From contig DJRM01000013.1 in NCBI GenBank assembly GCA_002440085.1, positions 1-6,146 on the forward strand: a stretch of 6,146 nucleotides of DNA. Direction: 5' to 3'. This document shows positions 1 to 4,310 of this stretch, piece by piece. How positions within the stretch are numbered: the stretch's first letter is position 1; each line of letters begins with the position of its first letter. Under the pieces are notes generated by a model, which was not told the DNA's origin, searched no databases, and was given only the letters and a program-made list of their open reading frames with translations. The stretch is from Bacteroidales bacterium UBA6360 (GTDB taxonomy: Bacteria; Bacteroidota; Bacteroidia; Bacteroidales; UBA932). The position numbers and the translations under genes are program-made.

Positions 1-1
1 A

Positions 2-196
2 CGGCTTTGTCTGCTCGTTCAGCACGATGTTCGAGAGGTCCATGTTGAGGACTCCCTCGTTAGCAATCACGGGAGTGTCAGACGACGACAGCGCGGCGAC
101 GGAGCCGATGAAACTGAACATCATCACCACCCAGATTACCGAGAAAATCAGCATCCCGGCCACCACAGCCAGAAGCATTTTTACAAAATCTTTCAT
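2..196 (-). CDS. sppA: Signal peptide peptidase SppA (protease IV), N-terminal part only
   Basis: Only the first 65 codons are inside the window; the gene runs off the left edge. Reading the minus strand from ATG at 196-194 gives MKDFVKMLLAVVAGMLIFSV, continuing as a hydrophobic segment through about residue 36, then a short Ser-rich stretch (SSSDTP) and the start of a beta-strand region (GVLNMDLSNIVL). This matches the N-terminus of Bacteroidetes SppA: MKDF start, one uncleaved membrane anchor, then a strand of the type VLxxDLxxxIV. SppA is a membrane-bound serine protease of the inner membrane that digests released signal peptides. The catalytic Ser and Lys residues lie beyond the window, so activity cannot be judged. 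The gene is divergent from the receptor gene. The assignment rests on the N-terminus alone; another single-span membrane protein is possible. Confidence 0.72.
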   Translation of the reverse strand, partial: MKDFVKMLLAVVAGMLIFSVIWVVMMFSFIGSVAALSSSDTPVIANEGVLNMDLSNIVLNEQTKP

Positions 197-290
197 AATC
201 TTTACGGTTTTATTTTGTTCTTTGTTCTTATGCAAACTGATATTGCCAAATGTCAATGAACAATTTGACGCGAAATTATGCAATAACACG

Positions 291-298
291 CAAAGTTA
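291..298 (-). promoter_or_regulatory. Candidate -7 promoter box for sppA
   Basis: The minus strand reads TAACTTTG, an exact match to the Bacteroidetes -7 consensus TAnnTTTG recognised by the primary sigma factor of this phylum. It lies about 95 bases upstream of the sppA ATG, which would give an untranslated leader of roughly 85-90 bases. No TTTG -33 element is seen at the expected distance, so the call rests on the -7 box and the AT-rich context. Confidence 0.38.
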
Positions 299-332
299 TG
301 AAAAATGGGGATATTTTTTAACGAACTATTGA

Positions 333-340
333 TATTTTAG
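333..340 (+). promoter_or_regulatory. Weak candidate -7 box for the TonB receptor gene
   Basis: TATTTTAG differs by one base from TAnnTTTG. Transcription would start near 346-348, just before the structured leader that begins at 350. No good -33 TTTG is visible. It is the best match on this strand between the divergent sppA promoter and the receptor start, but it is weak. Confidence 0.22.
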
Positions 341-349
341 AAACTGAAC

Positions 350-475
350 TGCCGAAATCTGTTTGCAACCCGGTTGCACTTTCGGGGAATGGCTTTTGTT
401 GGTTTCCGCCCTGCCTTTGCGGACGGAGTGCGTCTTCTGTCTTTTGCACGCGGCTTAGGTCCGTCCGTTTCGGCA
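350..475 (+). promoter_or_regulatory. Structured leader of the TonB receptor mRNA with competing stems
   Basis: This stretch between sppA and the receptor contains several inverted repeats. TGCCGAAA at 350-357 is the exact complement of TTTCGGCA at 468-475. The same CCGAAA (352-357) can instead pair with TTTCGG at 380-385, closing a local hairpin whose tip is TGCAAC(364-369)/GTTGCA(373-378). A further stem joins CGGACGGA at 420-427 to TCCGTCCG at 460-467. The long-range pairing ends 17 bases before the ATG, so it could affect initiation. I see no recognisable riboswitch consensus; in particular the cobalamin B12 box was not found. A regulatory role is inferred from geometry only. Confidence 0.4.
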
Positions 476-492
476 AATCTTGCATCGCGGAT

Positions 493-2661
493 ATGAACAG
501 GACTATATATTTTATTGCCGCGCTTTTGCTGTGCGGTACTGCGGTGCTTCGTGCCCAGACCCCGGACACGACGGGGATTTACGGAGAAAGACAGGACAGC
601 CTTGAGGCTGCGGTGTTCACGGGACATCAGAGCGGGAACTATCTTCCACGGGGAAAGGAAATCAGGACTGAGGTCATTTCGGCGGCGGGGCTGTGCAAGA
701 TGGCTTGCTGCAACCTCGCTGAGAGCTTCGATAACTCGGCGAGCGTGACCGTCGGCTACTCGGACGCTGTCACCGGAGCCCGTCAGATTCGCCTTCTCGG
801 CCTTTCCGGAGTCTACACCCAGATGCTTGACGAGAACCGCCCGGTGATGCGCGGACTGTCGGCGCCATTCGGCCTTTCCTACATCCCGGGACAGTGGCTG
901 GAGAGCATCCAGATTGCCAAGGGCTCGACCTCAGTCATAAACGGTGTGGAGTCGATGACCGGACAGATTAACATGGAGCACCGCAAGCCTACGGATGAGA
1001 AGCCGCTTTTTGTCAACTACGCGGCCATGAGCGACTCCAAGATGGACTTCAACATAGCCTCCTCGCTTCAGCTGAACGAAAACTGGAGCACCGTCATCCT
1101 CGGTCACGTCTCCGGGAACTTCGCCACGACGGACCACAACCACGACACTCTGCTCGACGACCCACGGATGCTCCAGTTCAACCTCGCCAACCGCTGGCTC
1201 TACTATGCCCCGAGCGGTGTCCAGGTCCGTTTCGGAGTCCGTGCCCTGCGCGACAGCAGGCTCGGCGGGCAGATGCTCAAGGACTCGGAGGGAAAGAAGC
1301 ATTTTTATGATCATGACAACTACAAGCTCTACGGTCTCGCCGAGGATGAACTGAATCCCTGGGGTTCGGACATTCTGAACCGCTCCATAAACGGTTATCT
1401 CAAGGTCGGCATCCCTCTGAACGAGGAGAACTCGCAGAACATCGCGCTCGTGGGCGACTACAGCTATCAGGACATGAACTCGTGGTTTGGCTCCACGACC
1501 TATCTCGCCGGCCAGCACTCCGGTTTTCTTAACCTCCTATATCAGAATGAGGTGAATGAGAACCACAAGTTTACTCTCGGCCTGAACGGGGTTCTTGACA
1601 GCTACAACGAGGACTTCTCGCGGCAGTACCGCAGCATCGCCAAACCGAAGGCTTTCAACGGCGTGACGAACCTCGGAAATGTCGGGATATTCGGTGAATA
1701 CACCTTCCATCTCGGAGACAACTTCTCGACGATTGCGGGTCTTCGCGGAGACTGGTATTTCGCGAAGAACGGAACTCTCGAAGGCTCTCCGTTCTCATCG
1801 AAGCCGCACATATCACCCCGCCTTACATTGAAATATTCCCCGATTGAGGAAATCGTCATACGCGCGAACGGCGGCAGGGGACTGCGGTATTCGACGCCTC
1901 TTATCGACAACATCGGAGTCTTTTCAACCGGCAAGACATTCAGCGGAGCGTTCAATGACCACATTCTCGAAGACGCATGGACTTTCGGGGGCAACATCAC
2001 CTATTATATGCCTTTTGGAGCGTCGTCCAACACCTATCTCAGCGTCGATTATTTCCGCACCCAGTTCGTGCAGCAGATGGTCGTGGATTACGAACACTTT
2101 GTGAATCAGATAGATTTCTATTCTCTTGACGGAAGGCGATCGTTCACTGACAACATCCAACTGGATTTCAACGTCGAGCCTGTGGAGCGTTTTACCGTGA
2201 CCGCGACTTTCCGCTACACAAACGCGAAAATCGAACTTGCTGACAAAGGACTGGTCGAAAGGCCTCTGACGAGCCGCTGCAAGGGCGTTCTGAACCTCCA
2301 GTATGCGTTTCCGATGAACAAATGGATTTTCGACTTCACGGCGTCGGTGAACGGCTCATGCCGGGTGTATGACTTCATGCGTGAAATGAAGGACTCTGGC
2401 GGGAACCTGCTTTACAAAAACGGGCGCACTCCGGTCTATCCTCTTCTGTACGCGCAGGTTACGAAGCGGTTTAAGGGACTGGACATATATGTGGGCGCGG
2501 AAAATCTGACGAACTACAGGCAGAAAGTTGTGGTTGCCGGTGATACTTTGGCCGACGGGCACATCGATCCGCGTTCGCAGTCTTTTGACGCCAGCTGCAT
2601 CTGGGGACCGCTGATGGGAATCAAGGCCTATGCGGGTCTGCGCTACACATTATGGAAATAG
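493..2661 (+). CDS. TonB-dependent outer-membrane receptor, probably metal-related (CxxCC plug motif)
   Basis: The product has 722 residues. Residues 1-21 form a signal peptide (MNRTIYFIAALLLCGTAVLRA, probable cut before QTPD). The plug domain spans about residues 40-165 and shows TEVISAAGLCKMACCNLAES with cysteines C68, C71 and C72, then GARQIRLLGLSGVYTQMLDE and IQIAKGSTSVING, all typical of TonB plugs. The remainder, about 175-722, is the 22-strand barrel; it ends in an aromatic strand, RYTLWK. Such receptors import bound metals or cofactors across the outer membrane using TonB/ExbBD energy. The CKMACCNL signature belongs to a Bacteroidetes receptor group that, from memory, is often found next to HMA-domain genes, as here. 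Copper or a similar soft metal is therefore a reasonable guess, not a demonstrated substrate. The usual N-terminal carboxypeptidase-regulatory-like domain is absent. ATG at 493 is the first ATG in the frame after the stop at 319-321; there is no Shine-Dalgarno, as is normal in this phylum. Confidence 0.9.
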   Translation: MNRTIYFIAALLLCGTAVLRAQTPDTTGIYGERQDSLEAAVFTGHQSGNYLPRGKEIRTEVISAAGLCKMACCNLAESFDNSASVTVGYSDAVTGARQIRLLGLSGVYTQMLDENRPVMRGLSAPFGLSYIPGQWLESIQIAKGSTSVINGVESMTGQINMEHRKPTDEKPLFVNYAAMSDSKMDFNIASSLQLNENWSTVILGHVSGNFATTDHNHDTLLDDPRMLQFNLANRWLYYAPSGVQVRFGVRALRDSRLGGQMLKDSEGKKHFYDHDNYKLYGLAEDELNPWGSDILNRSINGYLKVGIPLNEENSQNIALVGDYSYQDMNSWFGSTTYLAGQHSGFLNLLYQNEVNENHKFTLGLNGVLDSYNEDFSRQYRSIAKPKAFNGVTNLGNVGIFGEYTFHLGDNFSTIAGLRGDWYFAKNGTLEGSPFSSKPHISPRLTLKYSPIEEIVIRANGGRGLRYSTPLIDNIGVFSTGKTFSGAFNDHILEDAWTFGGNITYYMPFGASSNTYLSVDYFRTQFVQQMVVDYEHFVNQIDFYSLDGRRSFTDNIQLDFNVEPVERFTVTATFRYTNAKIELADKGLVERPLTSRCKGVLNLQYAFPMNKWIFDFTASVNGSCRVYDFMREMKDSGGNLLYKNGRTPVYPLLYAQVTKRFKGLDIYVGAENLTNYRQKVVVAGDTLADGHIDPRSQSFDASCIWGPLMGIKAYAGLRYTLWK

Positions 2662-2785
2662 GTAAAATTTTGCAAAAAAGGCACTTGCTGCGTTACGCTC
2701 GTCGTCCAAATCCTCACAACCATCAGGTTGCTGCGGTTTGAACTCCTCGCAAGCCTTGCAATTGCACTTTTTATCAAAATTTTAC
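2662..2785. repeat. 124-bp imperfect palindrome (REP/MITE-like element or large hairpin)
   Basis: The element starts one base after the receptor stop codon. Its ends are a perfect 11-bp inverted repeat, GTAAAATTTTG (2662-2672) and CAAAATTTTAC (2775-2785). Its centre is CAACC(2717-2721)-ATCA-GGTTG(2726-2730). Both arms are 60 bases long, and much of the sequence between ends and centre also pairs, for example AAAAAG 2675-2680 with CTTTTT 2767-2772, TTGC 2685-2688 with GCAA 2758-2761, and CAAA 2707-2710 with TTTG 2737-2740. An 8-bp direct repeat, TTGCTGCG, occurs at 2685-2692 and 2728-2735. No open reading frame or clear target-site duplication is seen. It could be a dispersed non-autonomous repeat, an mRNA 3'-end stabiliser, or a transcription barrier between receptor and HMA gene. 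Confidence 0.7.
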
Positions 2786-2828
2786 GTCTAAGTTATTTAT
2801 GTGAGGTACTTTTTCAGAATGTTTGATT

Positions 2829-2836
2829 TATCTTTG
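2829..2836 (+). promoter_or_regulatory. Exact -7 box immediately before the HMA gene
   Basis: TATCTTTG matches TAnnTTTG exactly and ends four bases before the ATG at 2841. With the usual start point about 5-7 bases past the box, the transcript would begin at or almost at the start codon, so it would be leaderless or nearly so. No clear -33 TTTG lies 19-21 bases upstream. The box also argues against using the upstream in-frame TTG at 2823, which overlaps the promoter. Confidence 0.5.
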
Positions 2837-2840
2837 TAGA

Positions 2841-3179
2841 ATGAAAAAGATGATTTATATGCTTGCGGCGGCCTTTGTGGCGACGGCCGCGCTGGGCTGC
2901 CCGGCAGAGGCGGCTTCTGTGACAGGGATTTCGGCCGTTGCGTCTGTGAAGGCTCCGAAGGGAGAGATTAAGACGGTGGTGTTCTCCACTGACCTGCATT
3001 GCCAGAAATGCGTGAACAAAATCAATGACAACCTCGCCTTCGAAAAGGGCGTGAAGGATTTGAAAGTTGATTTGAAGGCACATACCATAACTGTAAAATA
3101 CGACACGTCAAAGACATCCGTGGAGAAGCTTGCGGCCGCAATCAAAAAGCTTGGCTACACGGCCACGATTAAGAAATGA
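2841..3179 (+). CDS. Exported heavy-metal-associated (HMA) domain protein
   Basis: The product has 112 residues from ATG 2841. Residues 1-25 are a Sec signal peptide (MKKMIYMLAAAFVATAALGC, then PAEAA); cleavage after AEA is plausible. C20 in the context AALGC could also act as a poor lipobox, so membrane anchoring is possible. Residues 43-112 form one HMA/ferredoxin-like metal-binding fold with the motif LHCQKC (C54, C57), followed by the usual beta-alpha-beta pattern (VDLKAHTITVKYD, then LAAAIKKLGY). The domain binds soft metal ions, most often Cu(I), between its two cysteines. The Met of the classical GMTCxxC motif is replaced (DLHCQKC). Encoded just downstream of a TonB receptor with its own cysteine cluster, it probably acts as a periplasmic or surface metal acceptor. 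The upstream TTG at 2823 is rejected because it spoils the signal peptide and overlaps the promoter. Confidence 0.85.
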   Translation: MKKMIYMLAAAFVATAALGCPAEAASVTGISAVASVKAPKGEIKTVVFSTDLHCQKCVNKINDNLAFEKGVKDLKVDLKAHTITVKYDTSKTSVEKLAAAIKKLGYTATIKK

Positions 3180-3253
3180 GTCCGCACAGAGTTATCGCAC
3201 CGTTCGGGAATGACAGTTTCTCGGACATCATGAGGGAGATGTGCCGCTGCTAA
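3176..3253 (+). CDS. Possible small coupled ORF, 25 residues, unknown function
   Basis: The ATG at 3176 overlaps the HMA stop codon in an ATGA arrangement, typical of translational coupling. The frame stays open for 25 codons to TAA at 3251-3253, 11 bases before the NfnA start. The peptide begins MSPHRVIAPF and ends in IMREMCRC, with a Cys-x-Cys tail that could bind metal or be redox active. I recognise no family. It may simply be spacer sequence; the overlap and the position filling the gap between two genes are the only support. Confidence 0.25.
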   Translation: MSPHRVIAPFGNDSFSDIMREMCRC

Positions 3254-3264
3254 AACTGATGACT

Positions 3265-4128
3265 ATGTATAAGATATTAGAGAAGGATTTTCTTACTTCG
3301 ACGATATGCCGGATGAAGGTTTCTGCTCCGAGGGTGGCTGCGGCCGCGCTTCCGGGGCAGTTTCTTATTGTCAGGACAGACGAGAAAGGGGAACGTATCC
3401 CGCTTACAATCAGCGATTATGATTCCGAATCCGGCACCGTGACAATCGTCATTCAGGCAATCGGGGCATCGACGATGCAGATGTGCGGGATGTCGGTGGG
3501 GGATGCCTTCGCTGATGTTGTCGGACCGCTTGGGGTGCCGTCGGACTTCACTGAGGCTCCGCTGGAAGAGCTGCGGAAGAGGAAATATGTATTCGTTGCC
3601 GGGGGTGTCGGCACTGCGCCCGTCTATCCGCAGGCGAAGTGGCTGCACGATAGGGGAGTGGCCGTGGATGTGATTGTGGGGGCTAAGACTGCTGACCTCA
3701 TAATATATGAGAAGGAAATGACCGCCGCCTGCGACAATCTCTACATCTGCACCGATGACGGTTCGCGCGGTTTTCACGGACTTGTCACCGCGCGGCTTGA
3801 ACAGCTTGTCGGAGAAGAGCATAAGGATTATGACCGGGCTGTCGCCATAGGACCGATGATTATGATGAAATTTGCGACGCTCACTGCAAGGAAACTTGGC
3901 TTGCCGATAGTCGTGAGTCTGAACACTCTGATGGTTGACGGCACCGGGATGTGCGGAGGTTGTCGCGTCACGGTCGGCGGACGCACCCGTTTCGCCTGTG
4001 TTGAGGGACCGGAGTTTGACGGCAACGAGGTGGATTTTGACGAGGCCATGCGCCGTCAGGGGATGTACCGCCCTCAGGAACAGGCCGCCCGCGAGGCGTT
4101 TGAGGCGCACCGTTGCAAGCTTTTGTGA
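3265..4128 (+). CDS. nfnA: NfnA: FAD/NAD- and [2Fe-2S]-binding subunit of NADH-dependent reduced ferredoxin:NADP+ oxidoreductase
   Basis: The product has 287 residues, the normal length for this family, often annotated as a sulfide/dihydroorotate dehydrogenase-like FAD/NAD-binding protein. Residues 1-100 form the FAD barrel with RIPLTISD (44-51) and GPLG (87-90). Residues 108-215 form the NAD-binding domain with VAGGVGTAPVYPQAKWL. The C-terminal cluster domain has D225, C230, C233 and C245 in VDGTGMCGGCR and FACVEG, matching the unusual Asp-Cys3 [2Fe-2S] site known in NfnA. With NfnB it forms a cytoplasmic flavin-based bifurcating enzyme linking NADH, NADPH and ferredoxin. ATG 3265 (MYKILEKDFL) is chosen because homologues begin with the same short strand; in-frame starts at GTG 3241 and ATG 3259 are possible. 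A PyrK-type role is less likely because the partner is an NfnB-like gene and no pyrD is nearby. Confidence 0.88.
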   Translation: MYKILEKDFLTSTICRMKVSAPRVAAAALPGQFLIVRTDEKGERIPLTISDYDSESGTVTIVIQAIGASTMQMCGMSVGDAFADVVGPLGVPSDFTEAPLEELRKRKYVFVAGGVGTAPVYPQAKWLHDRGVAVDVIVGAKTADLIIYEKEMTAACDNLYICTDDGSRGFHGLVTARLEQLVGEEHKDYDRAVAIGPMIMMKFATLTARKLGLPIVVSLNTLMVDGTGMCGGCRVTVGGRTRFACVEGPEFDGNEVDFDEAMRRQGMYRPQEQAAREAFEAHRCKLL

Positions 4129-4137
4129 TTTCCTTTT

Positions 4138-4175
4138 CATTTCGAACGGAATGAAGTGAAGTCGAAAATTTGGGA
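4138..4175. repeat. Short palindromic intergenic element (REP-like) downstream of nfnA
   Basis: TTTCGA at 4140-4145 and TCGAAA at 4162-4167 form a perfect 6-bp inverted repeat with a 16-base loop containing GGAATGAAGTGAAG. Sequence of this style (CATTTCGAACGG...GAAGTCGAAAAT) resembles short palindromes scattered between genes in many Bacteroidetes genomes; that resemblance is from memory and unverified. It begins about 10 bases after the nfnA stop, so it may also serve as a weak terminator or mRNA end. Confidence 0.45.
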
Positions 4176-4200
4176 TGACGATAAAAATAAGTTGGGAAGA

Positions 4201-4229
4201 TTTGTGAAGGATTTTTGAGGATAGATTTG
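4201..4229 (+). promoter_or_regulatory. Candidate promoter for the nfnB/gltA gene
   Basis: TAGATTTG at 4222-4229 is an exact TAnnTTTG -7 box. TTTG at 4201-4204 could be the -33 element, with 17 bases between them, slightly short of the usual 19-21. Transcription would start near 4235, giving a 75-base leader that contains the small hairpin at 4245-4259. This would allow nfnB to be made independently of nfnA. Confidence 0.42.
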
Positions 4230-4244
4230 TTTTGGAAGAGGGAG

Positions 4245-4259
4245 CATACTGGGCGTATG
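4245..4259 (+). other. Small hairpin in the nfnB leader
   Basis: CATAC (4245-4249) and GTATG (4255-4259) pair around a TGGGC loop. The stem is short, and no poly-T run follows, so it is not a convincing terminator. It may be part of the same intergenic repeat as the element at 4138-4175 or a minor leader structure. Confidence 0.3.
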
Positions 4260-4310
4260 TGACCGATGAGAAAACAAATATAGACCAAAAAGACAAACAA
4301 TAGAATTACG

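Noticed and set aside
27..332. A plus-strand reading frame of 101 codons at the left end
   Set aside because: It is antisense to the SppA N-terminus and then crosses the promoter-rich AT region; the minus-strand reading gives a recognisable membrane anchor, while this frame shows no known domain.
340..492. Cobalamin riboswitch upstream of the TonB receptor
   Set aside because: Considered because B12 receptors often carry one and GGGGAATGG occurs at 384-392, but the conserved B12 box and the rest of the core are missing, and the receptor sequence points to a different group.
322..492. A longer N-terminus for the receptor, since the frame is open back to 322
   Set aside because: There is no ATG in this stretch, the encoded residues are not signal-peptide-like, and a good signal peptide begins at 493.
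318..627. Two overlapping minus-strand frames across the receptor leader and signal peptide
   Set aside because: They overlap each other and the well-supported receptor start, have no domain resemblance, and are rich in basic residues as expected for shadow frames in GC-rich DNA.
2823..2840. TTG start for the HMA protein, six codons upstream
   Set aside because: It overlaps the -7 promoter box and adds residues (MIYLCR) before a proper MKK signal peptide.
3277..4296. A 339-codon minus-strand frame opposite nfnA
   Set aside because: Long, but fully antisense to a clear flavoprotein with intact motifs; the predicted protein is His/Arg/Pro-rich with no recognisable fold. The exact minus-strand -7 box at 4275-4282 (TATATTTG) is about 20 bases upstream, but with no convincing gene it is taken as chance in AT-rich DNA.
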